A stretch of 64,000 nucleotides of DNA from Streptomyces sp. V1I1. Its GTDB lineage: Bacteria > Actinomycetota > Actinomycetes > Streptomycetales > Streptomycetaceae. The notes below the pieces were generated by a model. It saw nothing but the letters and a program-made list of their open reading frames with translations. It was not told the DNA's origin and made no database searches. The stretch is from assembly GCF_030817355.1 (NCBI RefSeq), contig NZ_JAUSZH010000001.1:3783001-3847000 (forward strand). The letters are read 5' to 3'. The position numbers and the translations under genes are program-made. Positions 54,865 through 63,709 of the stretch are shown here, one piece after another. Each line of letters begins with the position of its first letter. Positions within the stretch are counted from its first letter, which is position 1.

Positions 54865-54885
54865 CTTGAGTGGATCTGGCTCAAG
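54865..54885. promoter_or_regulatory. HAIR operator 1 of the dnaK operon
   Basis: CTTGAGT-GGATCTG-GCTCAAG matches the HspR consensus CTTGAGT-N7-ACTCAAG with one mismatch, 21-42 bp upstream of dnaK. Confidence 0.9.
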
Positions 54886-54916
54886 GATGCATGACCGGCT
54901 CCAACGAGTCAACAGA

Positions 54917-54937
54917 CCTGAGTCGACCCCACTCAAC
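54917..54937. promoter_or_regulatory. HAIR operator 2 of the dnaK operon
   Basis: CCTGAGT-CGACCCC-ACTCAAC, a second HspR site, lies 52 bp (about five helical turns) from the first. Cooperative binding is plausible. Confidence 0.85.
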
Positions 54938-55119
54938 TTTTATCCGGCGCTTACGTGCAGCCTTCCACGGCCGCCGGGCACACGCGTGGCGCGTCGGCTC
55001 AACTGCCCTTCATCTGCGAGAGTCATAGCCGCAAAAAACGGTCAAGAGACACCAATCGTGACGAAGATCGTGAAGATCGTGAAGTTCGTGATGAAGATCG
55101 TAATGAAGGGCCTGGATCC

Positions 55120-55653
55120 ATGCCTGCGAAGCGAGCCGTCGACCTGGCGGGCTGTCTGATTCTGCTGCTTCTCCTGTCCCCCCTGCTGCTCGCCGTCGCC
55201 GCCGCCGTCGCGGCGACCTCCCCCGGCGGCATCCTGACCCGCCAGGACCGCACCGGCCTCGGCGGCCGTACGTTTGCGATGCTGACGTTCCGTACGAAGC
55301 GGTCAGGCGATCTTGGCCCCACTCCCGTCGGACCGCTGCTGCGCCGCTACTTCCTCGACGATCTCCCACAGCTGATCAATGTGGTGCGCGGCGAGATGTC
55401 CTTGGTCGGCCCGCGGCCGACGGGCCCGAACGACTCCGACCACGCGGACCGGGCGCGCCTCGGCGTACGTCCCGGAATCACCGGGCTGTGGCAGATCAGC
55501 GGCCGCTCGGAACTCCCCTGGGAGGAGATGGCAGTGCTCGATCTGCACTATGTGGAGCAACACTGGCTGGGACTGGACATGCTGATCCTGGCCCGCACCC
55601 TGCCGACCGCTCTCGCCGGACGCCGCGCGGCCCGCCCGGTCAGGCTTGCCTGA
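55120..55653 (+). CDS. Short bacterial sugar transferase (undecaprenyl-phosphate glycosyl-1-phosphate transferase type)
   Basis: 177 residues from ATG 55120 (GAAGGG upstream). It is a minimal sugar transferase: the N-terminal membrane helix KRAVDLAGCLILLLLLSPLL, then RRYFLDDLPQLINVVRGEMS, LVGPRPTGPN, VRPGITGLWQISGRSELPWE and DLHYVEQHWLGLDMLILART. The DDLPQL and GPRP motifs carry the catalytic Asp-Glu-like region of the family, but it lacks the larger N-terminal domain of WbaP/WcaJ. It attaches the first sugar phosphate to a lipid carrier; no other polysaccharide genes are near. It diverges from dnaK. Confidence 0.85.
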   Translation: MPAKRAVDLAGCLILLLLLSPLLLAVAAAVAATSPGGILTRQDRTGLGGRTFAMLTFRTKRSGDLGPTPVGPLLRRYFLDDLPQLINVVRGEMSLVGPRPTGPNDSDHADRARLGVRPGITGLWQISGRSELPWEEMAVLDLHYVEQHWLGLDMLILARTLPTALAGRRAARPVRLA

Positions 55654-55779
55654 GCGACACAGATCACCGGCCGCCCGGCTACAGTGCGGCGGAATAAGTG
55701 GGTACCCTCAGCATCGAACTGAATAAGTTACCGCTTAGTAGTGCTGGATTCCCCACCTCGCAGGCCCGAGGAGCCCCCA

Positions 55780-58050
55780 ATGCAACTCGCCGCGATCATC
55801 GTGTCGCTGGTCCTGACCGTGGTCGGCGTTGCGCTCATCGCCCGAGCAGTCGCGCAGATCTACCGGTTCGTCAGGCTCGGCCAGCCCGTGCCTGCGGGCA
55901 GCCGTACCGACAACCCGAAGCAGCGCACGATCACCCTGGTCAAGGAGTTCCTCGGCCACACCCGGATGAACCGGTGGGGGATCGTGGGCTTCGCCCACTG
56001 GTTCGTCGCGATCGGCTTCCTCACCCTGCCGCCCACCCTGGCGCAGGCATACGGCCAGCTCTTCCAGGCCGACTGGACGCTGCCCATCATCGGCGGCTTC
56101 CTGCCGTTCGAGATGTACATCGAGTTCATCGGTCTGATGACCGTCGTCGGCATCGTCATCCTGATGGCGATCCGGCTGCTGAACCTGCCGTCGCGGGCCG
56201 GCCGCAAGTCGCGCTTCGCGGGCTCCAAGGCCTGGCAGGCGTACTTCGTCGAGTACGTCATCCTCACCATCGGCCTCGCGATCCTCGCCCTGCGCGGGCT
56301 CGAGGGCGCGATTCACCACGTGGAGCACTACGAGCCGGCGTACTTCGTCTCGTACCCCCTGGTCCTGGCCTTCGACGGCCTGAGCGTCTCCACGCTCCAG
56401 ACGCTGATCTACTTCACCGCGATGATCAAGATCGGCACCTCGCTGATCTGGATGATCACGGTCTCGCTCAACACCAACATGGGTGTCGCCTGGCACCGCT
56501 TCCTCGGCTTCCCGAACATCTGGTTCAAGCGGAACGCGGACGGCTCGACGGCGCTGGGCGCGCTCCAGCCGATGACGAGCGGCGGCAAGGAGATCGACTT
56601 CGAGGACCCGGGCGAGGACGACGTCTTCGGCGTCTCCCAGGTCGAGCAGTTCTCCTGGAAGGGCATCCTCGACTTCTCCACGTGTACGGAGTGCGGCCGC
56701 TGCCAGTCGCAGTGCCCGGCCTGGAACACCGGAAAGCCCCTCTCGCCGAAGCTGCTGATCATGTCGCTGCGCGACCACGCGCACGCCAAGGCCCCGTATC
56801 TGCTGGCCGGCGGCGGCAAGACGATGGAGGGCGAGGAGAAGGCGTCCGAGGAGCAGCTGGCCGGTGTCCCGGCGGCGGCTCTCGCCGAGGCCGAGCGCCC
56901 GCTGATCGGGACGCTCGAGGAGAACGGCGTCATCGACCCGGACGTGCTGTGGTCCTGCACCACCTGCGGTGCGTGCGTGGAGCAGTGCCCGGTCGACATC
57001 GAGCACATCGACCACATCGTCGACATGCGTCGCTACCAGGTGATGATCGAGTCCGCGTTCCCGTCCGAGGCGGGCACGATGCTCAAGAACCTGGAGAAGA
57101 AGGGCAACCCCTGGGGTCTCGCCAAGAAGCAGCGGGTGGAGTGGACCAAGGAGGTCGACTTCGAGGTCCCGATCGTCGGCAAGGACGTCGAGGACCTGTC
57201 CGAGGTCGACTATCTGTACTGGGTCGGCTGCGCGGGCGCGCTGGAGGACCGGGCGAAGAAGACCACCAAGGCCTTCGCGGAGCTGCTGCACATCGCGGGC
57301 GTGAAGTTCGCGATCATGGGCGGCGACGAGAAGTGCACGGGTGACTCGGCCCGCCGTCTTGGCAACGAGCCGCTGTTCCAGCAGCTCGGCCAGGAGAACG
57401 TGGCCATGCTGAACATGGCGTACGGAGAAGACGACGAAGACCCGTCGACGAAGAAGCCCAAGTCGTCGAAGAAGATCGTCGCGACCTGCCCGCACTGCTT
57501 CAACACGATCGCGAACGAATACCCGCAGCTGGGCGGCGAGTTCGAGGTCATCCACCACACGCAGCTGCTGCAGCACCTGATCGACGAGGGCAAGCTCATC
57601 CCCGTGACCCCGGTCGAGGGTCTGATCACGTACCACGACCCCTGCTACCTGGGCCGGCACAACAAGATCTACACGCCGCCGCGCGAGATCATGGACAAGG
57701 TCCCCGGGCTGCGTCAGCAGGAAATGCACCGCCACAAGGAGCGCGGCTTCTGCTGCGGCGCCGGCGGCGCGCGCATGTGGATGGAAGAGCGGATCGGCAA
57801 GCGCATCAACACCGAGCGCGTGGATGAAGCCCTGTCCCTCAACCCGGACATCGTGTCGACGGCGTGCCCGTTCTGCCTCGTCATGCTCACGGACTCCGTG
57901 AACGGCAAGAAGAACGACGGCGAGGCGAAGGAATCGCTCCAGGTCGTCGATGTGGCGCAGCTGCTGCTCGACTCGGTGCGTACGCCTCCGGCGGACCCGG
58001 CGAACGACGAAGAGCCGGCGGGCGCGCCGGAGCCTGAACCAGTGAAGTAG
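55780..58050 (+). CDS. Membrane Fe-S oxidoreductase with CCG domains (heterodisulfide-reductase-like)
   Basis: 756 residues from ATG 55780 behind GAGGAGCCCCCA. The N-terminal 260 residues have about six membrane helices with heme-type His (GFAHWFVAIGF, EGAIHHVEHYEP), like the NarI/HdrE cytochrome b subunit. Two 4Fe-4S motifs follow (CTECGRCQSQCPA and CTTCGACVEQCPV), then two cysteine-rich CCG domains (YHDPCYLGRHN, FCCGAGGARMW). Such proteins move electrons between the quinone pool and a soluble partner, often with an electron-transfer flavoprotein. The physiological partner is unknown. A terminator follows. Confidence 0.93.
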   Translation: MQLAAIIVSLVLTVVGVALIARAVAQIYRFVRLGQPVPAGSRTDNPKQRTITLVKEFLGHTRMNRWGIVGFAHWFVAIGFLTLPPTLAQAYGQLFQADWTLPIIGGFLPFEMYIEFIGLMTVVGIVILMAIRLLNLPSRAGRKSRFAGSKAWQAYFVEYVILTIGLAILALRGLEGAIHHVEHYEPAYFVSYPLVLAFDGLSVSTLQTLIYFTAMIKIGTSLIWMITVSLNTNMGVAWHRFLGFPNIWFKRNADGSTALGALQPMTSGGKEIDFEDPGEDDVFGVSQVEQFSWKGILDFSTCTECGRCQSQCPAWNTGKPLSPKLLIMSLRDHAHAKAPYLLAGGGKTMEGEEKASEEQLAGVPAAALAEAERPLIGTLEENGVIDPDVLWSCTTCGACVEQCPVDIEHIDHIVDMRRYQVMIESAFPSEAGTMLKNLEKKGNPWGLAKKQRVEWTKEVDFEVPIVGKDVEDLSEVDYLYWVGCAGALEDRAKKTTKAFAELLHIAGVKFAIMGGDEKCTGDSARRLGNEPLFQQLGQENVAMLNMAYGEDDEDPSTKKPKSSKKIVATCPHCFNTIANEYPQLGGEFEVIHHTQLLQHLIDEGKLIPVTPVEGLITYHDPCYLGRHNKIYTPPREIMDKVPGLRQQEMHRHKERGFCCGAGGARMWMEERIGKRINTERVDEALSLNPDIVSTACPFCLVMLTDSVNGKKNDGEAKESLQVVDVAQLLLDSVRTPPADPANDEEPAGAPEPEPVK

Positions 58051-58073
58051 CCCGTGCGCCTGTAAGTACAGGT

Positions 58074-58112
58074 AAGCGGCCGGATCTGCCTCGGGGGCAG
58101 AACCGGCCGCTT
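58074..58112. terminator. Terminator after the Fe-S oxidoreductase
   Basis: AAGCGGCCGGATCTGCC pairs with GGCAGAACCGGCCGCTT with a single mismatch and a 5-nt loop, 24 bp after the stop. Confidence 0.85.
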
Positions 58113-58252
58113 CCGTGTTTCGAGGGGCGGGTTATACGTGGTACGCATCCCCTCCAGGGTTCCCCTAGGGGATGTCACAGCTCAGCCGCAAAGGCGCCCC
58201 CGTTCCCGGTCTCCTGCCACCCGGCGGACGCGGACCGGGTACGTTCGATTAC

Positions 58253-59149
58253 GTGGCTGGATTCAGGATCGGACGCGGCCGGGACAACCGCACCTCGCAG
58301 CAGCAGCAACCGCAGCAGGCACCGCCGCCTTACAGAGGCGGCGGCGGCCATGCGGCACCGCCGTATGCGCAGCAGCAACCACCGCCGAACTGGCCCCATG
58401 CGGGCGGCGGCGGCCATCAGCAGCCCCGGGGCGCCCAGGGCCCGTACGGCGAACCGGAGTACTTCGGCGACCCGTACCAGCAGCACCCCGCCGCACCCGA
58501 CCCGTACGCGGCCAACAACCCTGGTCACACCCAGGCGTTCAGCATCAACGAGGACCCGTACGACAGCGGCGCGACCTACCGCGCGGGCGCTGCCCCCGCG
58601 CCGGCCGGCCCGCGCCTGCACTGGAAGCAGCTGCTGAGCGGCATCGTGCTGCGCCCGGGCCCGACGTTCTGGCAGATGCGCGACTACCCCGTGTGGGGCC
58701 CCGCGCTGATCGTCACGTTCCTGTACGGCCTGCTCGCGCTGTTCGGCTTCGACAAGGCCCGCGAGGAGACGATCAACGCGACGATTTCCACGGCCATCCC
58801 GTACGTACTGACGACGGCGGTCGCGTTCATCATCGGCGGCATGATCCTGGGCGCGGTGACCCACACCCTGGCCCGCCAGCTCGGCGGCGACGGCGCGTGG
58901 CAGCCGACGGTCGGCCTCTCCATGCTGATCATGTCGATCACGGACGCCCCGCGCCTGGTCTTCGCGCTCTTCCTGGGCGGCGAGAACTCCCTGGTGCAGG
59001 GGCTGGGCTGGGCGACGTGGCTGGCGGCGGGCGCGCTGTTCACCTCGATGGTGAGCAAGTCGCACGATCTGCCGTGGCCGAAGGCGCTGGGTGCGTCGGC
59101 GATCCAGCTGATCGCGCTGCTGTCGATCATCAAGCTCGGCACGATCTGA
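58253..59149 (+). CDS. Yip1-domain membrane protein with Gln/Pro/Gly-rich N-terminus
   Basis: 298 residues from GTG 58253 (VAGFRIGRGRDNRT); an ATG at 58172 is in frame but reads through promoter-like sequence. Residues 1-115 are disordered, rich in Gln, Pro and Gly. The Yip1 domain follows, with about five helices (QLLSGIVLRPGPTFWQMRDY, ALIVTFLYGLLALFGFDKA, YVLTTAVAFIIGGMILGAV). Yip1 proteins are membrane-organising; the bacterial role is unknown. A TACGTT 7 nt before the GTG may mean a leaderless mRNA. Confidence 0.85.
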   Translation: MAGFRIGRGRDNRTSQQQQPQQAPPPYRGGGGHAAPPYAQQQPPPNWPHAGGGGHQQPRGAQGPYGEPEYFGDPYQQHPAAPDPYAANNPGHTQAFSINEDPYDSGATYRAGAAPAPAGPRLHWKQLLSGIVLRPGPTFWQMRDYPVWGPALIVTFLYGLLALFGFDKAREETINATISTAIPYVLTTAVAFIIGGMILGAVTHTLARQLGGDGAWQPTVGLSMLIMSITDAPRLVFALFLGGENSLVQGLGWATWLAAGALFTSMVSKSHDLPWPKALGASAIQLIALLSIIKLGTI

Positions 59150-59163
59150 CTCGTACGACCGTG

Positions 59164-59192
59164 AAGGCCCCTACCGCGCCGGTAGGGGCCTT
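59164..59192. terminator. Terminator after the Yip1 gene
   Basis: AAGGCCCCTACCG and CGGTAGGGGCCTT form a perfect 13-bp stem around CGC, followed by TTG-rich sequence. Confidence 0.85.
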
Positions 59193-59231
59193 GTTCGTAG
59201 GCATGGCATGCCCGGCAGTCCCGGGCAGTCC

Positions 59232-59340
59232 GGGGCCGGTCAGGGGCCGGTCAGGGGCCGGTCAGGGGCCGGTCAGGGGCCGGTCAGGGGCCGGTCAGGG
59301 GCCGGTCAGGGGCCGGTCAGGGGCCGGTCAGGGGCCGGTA
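59232..59340. repeat. 11-bp tandem repeat (VNTR), nine exact copies plus a partial
   Basis: GGGGCCGGTCA is repeated exactly nine times from 59232, ending with a tenth GGGGCCGGTA. The identity of the copies indicates recent slippage, so copy number is likely to vary between strains. It lies between the Yip1 terminator and a small predicted gene. Confidence 0.92.
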
Positions 59341-59432
59341 TACCGTCTGCGAAACGATCGCATAGACGTCGGCGACCGGATACTCGACGCCCATCCGGTA
59401 CATGGGAGGGTGACCGAGACGGAAGCCCACAA

Positions 59433-59459
59433 AGGGCGGTCCCCCCTCGGGACCGCCCT
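59433..59459. terminator. Hairpin AGGGCGGTCCC/GGGACCGCCCT
   Basis: Perfect 11-bp arms with a 5-nt loop lie in the non-coding stretch between the VNTR and the small gene at 59541. It may end read-through transcripts. Confidence 0.55.
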
Positions 59460-59540
59460 AGCCGAACCATGGACCTCTTCCCGAGATGCAGCCACCAGGG
59501 GAGCCATCCAGTCCGTTCGAAAGGCTGCTGGAGGCTCTCT

Positions 59541-59768
59541 GTGCACACCGCCGTTCTCCTGCTGCGCGATGCACTGGGCCTAGGTGGCGCTCTGGTGGGC
59601 ATCTGGGAGCTGACCCGCCAGGCTTCTGGAGCGGGCTGGAGGAAGCTGCGGGCCTTCTCTGCGGCAGCGGCTTTGATACTCGCCGCGCTGCTCGCCGTCT
59701 GGAGATCGGCCGGTCGGCGGCCCAAATCGGTGACGACCACAATCACCCAGTCGATGTTCCGGCCGTGA
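59541..59768 (+). CDS. Small hypothetical membrane protein
   Basis: 75 residues from GTG 59541, 7 nt after GGAGG. It has hydrophobic stretches AVLLLRDALGLGGALVGIW and AFSAAAALILAALLAVW with basic ends, suggesting two membrane segments. No homologue is recognised. The reading frame continues far upstream through the VNTR, which is unlikely to be coding. Coding status is moderate at best. Confidence 0.35.
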   Translation: MHTAVLLLRDALGLGGALVGIWELTRQASGAGWRKLRAFSAAAALILAALLAVWRSAGRRPKSVTTTITQSMFRP

Positions 59769-59866
59769 GACTGCGAAGGCGGCCGCAAAGGAATCTCACC
59801 GGCGGGGCGTCAAAGTCCTGCGTTCCTGACGACATCAGCGACTGACACCAACATCATATGACCAGG

Positions 59867-60376
59867 TCAGAGGGCTTCCCTCGACGGGGTGATCGGCTCG
59901 CCAGACTTCCGTACTACGGGCAAGACGCTCCAGGGGAAGTTGATCCACTCGTCGGTGCGCTTCCAGACGTACTCGCACTTGACCAGCGACTGCGACTTCT
60001 CATAGATGACGGCGCTGCGCACCTCGGCGACGTGGTCGACACAGAAGTCGTGCACGAGCTTCAGCGTCTTGCCGGTGTCGGCGACGTCGTCGGCGATGAG
60101 GACTTTCTTGTCCGAGAAGTCGATGGTGTTCGGTACGGGCGCGAGCATGACGGGCATTTCGAGGGTCGTACCGACGCCCGTGTAGAACTCCACATTCACC
60201 AGGTGGATGTTCTTGCAGTCGAGCGCATACGCCAGCCCACCGGCGACGAACACCCCGCCACGCGCGATGGAGAGCACGATGTCGGGCTCGTAGCCGTCGT
60301 CGGCGATGGTCTGCGCGAGCTCGCGGATCGCGCCGCCGAACCTCTCGTACGTCAGGTTCTCGCGGACATCACTCAT
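59867..60376 (-). CDS. Phosphoribosyltransferase (type I)
   Basis: 169 residues. The PRPP motif is VLIADDVADTGKTL; SIARGGVFVAGGLAYALDCK and VNVEFYTGVGTTLEMPVML fit the bacterial xanthine/hypoxanthine-like group, and EYVWKRTDEWINFPW is typical of actinobacterial members. It probably salvages a purine base, but the base is not certain. The dcd gene lies 3 bp upstream, so the two are likely co-transcribed. Confidence 0.88.
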   Translation of the reverse strand: MSDVRENLTYERFGGAIRELAQTIADDGYEPDIVLSIARGGVFVAGGLAYALDCKNIHLVNVEFYTGVGTTLEMPVMLAPVPNTIDFSDKKVLIADDVADTGKTLKLVHDFCVDHVAEVRSAVIYEKSQSLVKCEYVWKRTDEWINFPWSVLPVVRKSGEPITPSREAL

Positions 60377-60379
60377 GGC

Positions 60380-60955
60380 TCACACCTGTGTTCGGTGGAA
60401 GTTCATGAACGACCGCGAGGCCGTGGGCCCGCGCTGCCCCTGGTAGCGGGACCCGTAGCGCTCGCTCCCGTACGGGAACTCGGCCGGCGAGCTCAGCTTG
60501 AACATGCACAGCTGGCCGATCTTCATCCCGGGCCAGAGCTTGATCGGCAGCGTCGCGAGATTCGACAGCTCGAGCGTGACGTGCCCCGAGAACCCGGGGT
60601 CGATGAAGCCGGCGGTCGAGTGCGTGACGAGCCCGAGCCGCCCGAGACTGGACTTCCCCTCGAGCCGCGAGGCGAGGTCGTCAGGCAGCGAGATGACCTC
60701 GTACGTCGAGGCCAGGACGAACTCGCCGGGGTGCAGGATGAACGGCTCGTCCCCTTCCGGCTCGACCCTCCTGGTCAGATCCGCCTGTTCCACAGCGGGG
60801 TCGATGTGCGGATAGCGGTGGTTCTCGAACACCCGGAAGTAGCGGTCGAGCCGCACATCGATGCTCGAGGGCTGCACCATGGATTCGTCGTACGGGTCGA
60901 TGCGCACCCGTCCGGCGTCGATCTCGGCCCGGATGTCCTTGTCTGAGAGAAGCAC
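60380..60955 (-). CDS. dcd: dCTP deaminase
   Basis: 191 residues from GTG 60955 ([20 protein letters not shown]). It converts dCTP to dUTP (in some relatives directly to dUMP) for dTTP synthesis. Motifs include [55 protein letters not shown] with the active-site Ser/Arg region, and [17 protein letters not shown] at the C-terminus. Normal family length. Confidence 0.96.
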   Translation of the reverse strand: MLLSDKDIRAEIDAGRVRIDPYDESMVQPSSIDVRLDRYFRVFENHRYPHIDPAVEQADLTRRVEPEGDEPFILHPGEFVLASTYEVISLPDDLASRLEGKSSLGRLGLVTHSTAGFIDPGFSGHVTLELSNLATLPIKLWPGMKIGQLCMFKLSSPAEFPYGSERYGSRYQGQRGPTASRSFMNFHRTQV

Positions 60956-61029
60956 GCCCCGAGGATACGCAGAGCGCGCGGGCCCACCCCAATCGGACAG
61001 CCCCACGCGCCCCCTGACCGCCGCGTTCC

Positions 61030-61203
61030 CTACCGCTTGGCCGTCTCCACAGGCACGACATTCCGAAGCCGCGCACAACGCGGACACCGGATGAGCCGCC
61101 CGGGCCCGATCCGGTCGGCGCCGAGCTGCTGCATCGGGAACGAAGCGGTAGTGAAGACGTGCCCCTCGGCACAGCGGACGACGGTGCGCTCCATCAAGTC
61201 CAT
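61030..61203 (-). CDS. Small zinc-ribbon-like protein
   Basis: 57 residues from ATG 61203 behind GGGAAGGGACTCG. C and H residues in [15 protein letters not shown] and [15 protein letters not shown] form a likely zinc ribbon (CxxGH and CxxC). No known partner. It is a single gene upstream of dcd, conserved in Streptomyces to my knowledge. Confidence 0.8.
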   Translation of the reverse strand: MDLMERTVVRCAEGHVFTTASFPMQQLGADRIGPGRLIRCPRCARLRNVVPVETAKR

Positions 61204-61422
61204 CGAGTCCCTTCCCCAAGAATGCGGACGAACACCCACATTAAGGGATCAACGGGACGCACCAACGAGCGGCACTCCGTCGCTCAAAGGTACGCCTCAA
61301 CTCCCGCGCCCCGCAGCCGCATCGGGCCACGGGAGAGCACACAGGCCCCACGGCGTCATTCGCCGGGGGCCTGCGATGAGGTAGAGTGTGCGCCGATGCG
61401 GTGCCGGTCGACGGCCCTCCGC

Positions 61423-61496
61423 GCGGGTGTAGTTTAATGGTAGAACATGAGCTTCCCAAGCTCAGAGCGCGGGTTCGATTCCCGTCACCCGCTCCA
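61423..61496 (+). tRNA. tRNA-Gly (anticodon CCC)
   Basis: A full cloverleaf: acceptor GCGGGTG/CACCCGC, D arm GTTTAATGGTAGAAC, anticodon stem TGAGC/GCTCA with loop TTCCCAA (anticodon CCC), T arm GCGGGTTCGATTCCCGT, discriminator T and encoded CCA at 61494-61496. It reads GGG codons. A terminator follows. tRNA 3' ends are integration targets, and the sequence just downstream carries gene remnants. Confidence 0.95.
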
Positions 61497-61501
61497 CAAC
61501 G

Positions 61502-61528
61502 AAGGCCCAGGTCAGCAACCTGGGCCTT
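61502..61528. terminator. Terminator after tRNA-Gly
   Basis: AAGGCCCAGGT and ACCTGGGCCTT form a perfect 11-bp stem with the loop CAGCA. The sequence from 61529 to 61839 shows no gene, only a GTCTAGAC octamer at 61536-61543. Confidence 0.85.
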
Positions 61529-61839
61529 GCTTGTTGTCTAGACCCCTTTGGGGCCTCCGTGCCCTCCGCGTGCCCCATCTCGCGAAAATGCCCTGCCCAG
61601 AGGGGCATTGACATGCCGTTCACACCCCATCGGCGAGCAGCTGTCTCGAATGATGAGACGCATTATCCGTGAGCTGCGTCACCCAGTGCGTGGGGTGTGC
61701 GAATTCGCTGTCACAAAGCGGCCGTCGGCCACCGGTGTTATCGGAGGGGGCGCCCACCAGAGCGCCGGGACCATCGCACGGCGATGAAGGCCAGATCGGC
61801 CCCGAGGAGCACGATGCCGATGATCAGCAGGACGGGCGG

Positions 61840-62463
61840 GGGTTCGCGCAGTGGCTGGGGGAAGGACTCGGCGTGTCGACCGCCTCCAGAGAAGAGGTGG
61901 AGCAGCTGTTCACCCGGCCCGGCCGGGCGCTGCGGGCCACGACCGCGTTCGGCATCGCCGCCCTCGCCGTCTTCGGCCTGACCTTCGGAGCGGCGGTGCA
62001 GGCCGGCTACGAGAAGGTACGGGACCTGCCGTCGGCCCGCTGGTGGGCGAGGTGGCGGCACGTGGTGTGGCTCGGCGTACTCACCGGCTACCTCTTCGTC
62101 TCCGCCACCACCACTCTGCGGCGAGAGTCCCCAGCCGGTGCGTTCGCCGCTGCGCTGAGCGCCGTCCTGTTCTTCTGGTGGTCCCAGCGATTGCTGCTCG
62201 GCGGGCGGGTCCGCTGGCGCGCCCTGTTTCCCGGCGCGGTGGCCACCGTGATCGGGCTGCTCGGTCTCAGGGTCTTCTCCCGGCTCGTCTTCTCACCGCT
62301 GATCGCATCTAACGCTGTTACCTACGGGGCCATTGGAACCGTCCTGGTCATCCAGTCCTGGCTGGTCGGCGTGGGCGTCGTCGTCTTCGGCGGTGCCCTG
62401 GTCGGCCGGCTGGTGCATGAAGAGTTCCCACGCGCGGCACATGCACTGAAACGGCAAGGGTGA
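61840..62463 (+). pseudogene. YihY/BrkB (ribonuclease BN-like) membrane protein, 5'-truncated
   Basis: From 61840 the reading matches the C-terminal two thirds of Streptomyces YihY/BrkB membrane proteins: GFAQWLGEGLGVSTASREEV, FGIAALAVFGLTFGAAVQAG, VVWLGVLTGYLFVSATTTLR, and a final FGGALVGRLVHEEFP. The N-terminal first helices (about 40-60 residues) are missing; upstream codons are hydrophilic and unrelated. A GTG at 61873 with GGGGGAAGGA upstream could express a shortened protein. It lies downstream of tRNA-Gly and looks like a remnant of insertion or deletion. Confidence 0.65.
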
Positions 62464-62592
62464 GATCCCGGAGCTGGTCACGCCTGACTCGGGCAGGAGC
62501 CCAAGCCCTCCGGTGGGTTTCCGTGGGCAGTCACCGCCGGAGCGGCGTGGACAGCCCGGCATCAGTGCCTGCGCGGTGCCGTTTGAGGGCCG

Positions 62593-63066
62593 TTGCTTTC
62601 CGCTGGCGGCCGGGGTGCGTCGCTCACTGCGGGTTCGGCCCCGGGACCCGAGCCCTCGCCTGCGGCTGCTTCGCCGGCCTGCATCGCCGTCGCCGTCCAT
62701 GCTCTTCGCCGCGATGGCCGGAGGGGAGCCGGACGCCGTAGCCGGCGCGAACACGACGCGTCCGCGCCGGAGCCCGATACTGCCCCGCTCCTCGGGCCCC
62801 AGGAGACAGAAGGCCTCCGCACCAGGTGGCAGGAGATCCGGCAGGGATTCGTCGATGACCCGCAGCAGTCGGTGCTTGCGGCAGACGGGCTCGTCGCCGA
62901 GGTGATGCAGCTGCTTGCCACCACATTCGCGGACCACAAGCAGGGGATTGAAAGCCAATGGCACCGCGGCAAGGAGGTCTCCATCGAGGACCTGCCCCTG
63001 GCCCTGCGCCAATACCGATCCTTCTTCGAACGCCTGCTCAGCACCCGACCACCGGCCCGGCCCTAA
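62593..63066 (+). CDS. Hypothetical protein, N-terminus uncertain
   Basis: The last 85 residues look like a real, conserved Streptomyces domain: GPQETEGLRTRWQEIRQGFV, DDPQQSVLAADGLVAEVMQL, WHRGKEVSIEDLPLALRQYR and SFFERLLS, a helical protein of unknown function. The first 70 residues are Ala/Gly/Arg-rich with no good ribosome binding site, so the true start is unclear or the gene is truncated. It lies close to the truncated YihY gene. Confidence 0.5.
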   Translation: MLSAGGRGASLTAGSAPGPEPSPAAASPACIAVAVHALRRDGRRGAGRRSRREHDASAPEPDTAPLLGPQETEGLRTRWQEIRQGFVDDPQQSVLAADGLVAEVMQLLATTFADHKQGIESQWHRGKEVSIEDLPLALRQYRSFFERLLSTRPPARP

Positions 63067-63265
63067 CGACCCGTCGGCCCATCACCGCGGGCACCCGGGC
63101 GCGATGAGCTGGCCGAGTCCCCCCATCGCACGTCACCAAACACCCCGACCTTCGAACGCCGGGAACTCGGAACCGCGGGATTCCCCGCTCCGGAGCGACA
63201 GCCAGGACGAACGCACCGGAGGGTCGAGGTCACAACTTCCGGTGCCGCCTGGCGGGCGCTCGCTG

Positions 63266-63625
63266 TCACCGCCGGTCCGCTGCGTGAAGGCGGCCCAAGG
63301 CATGCCGCAGCGCCTGTTGCATGGCGTCGGTGAGGGCCTCGTCCTCCGTGGTGGCTACCAGGGCCGCGGCTACGTCCCTGAGTTTGACGTTGCAGTGCTG
63401 CGATACGTCCACCAGCAGGCCCCAGGCCCTCTCACGGGAACACGGTGCCAGGGCCATCACCATGCCACGCGCCTGGTCGATCACCGCACGGCTGGCCAGC
63501 GCCCGCCTCAACTGTTCATTCTCGGCCTGCAGTTCCAGAATTTCCGCGACCAGAGCGGCGTCTGCCACCGAGCCCACAGCCGTGAAAGTCCGCTGCTCTT
63601 CATGGATCGTGATCGTCTGACGCAT
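63266..63625 (-). CDS. ANTAR domain protein
   Basis: 119 residues. A short N-terminal part (TITIHEEQRTFTAVGSVADA) and a coiled helix (VAEILELQAENEQLRRALAS) lead to the ANTAR RNA-binding domain (RAVIDQARGMVMALAPCSRE, RAWGLLVDVSQHCNVKLRDV). ANTAR proteins bind paired hairpins in mRNA to prevent termination. There is no receiver or GAF domain, so the activating signal is not evident. Target hairpins were not found nearby. Confidence 0.87.
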   Translation of the reverse strand: MRQTITIHEEQRTFTAVGSVADAALVAEILELQAENEQLRRALASRAVIDQARGMVMALAPCSRERAWGLLVDVSQHCNVKLRDVAAALVATTEDEALTDAMQQALRHALGRLHAADRR

Positions 63626-63709
63626 GGTGCATACCTCGCAGCGCAGTCATAGCGTCCGGCCGGAGCGAAGCACACCCCTGAGCGTCTGGATACAGGGTCA
63701 CCCCATCGC

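Noticed and set aside
55060..55110. GTGAAGATC-like short repeats upstream of the sugar transferase gene
   Set aside because: Only about four degenerate 9-mers, probably slippage in the leader; not enough to call an operator.
61738..62061. Minus-strand frame with a hydrophobic stretch near 61770-61830
   Set aside because: The hydrophobic segment is suggestive, but the rest of the frame is antisense to the YihY remnant and lacks a ribosome binding site near a plausible start.
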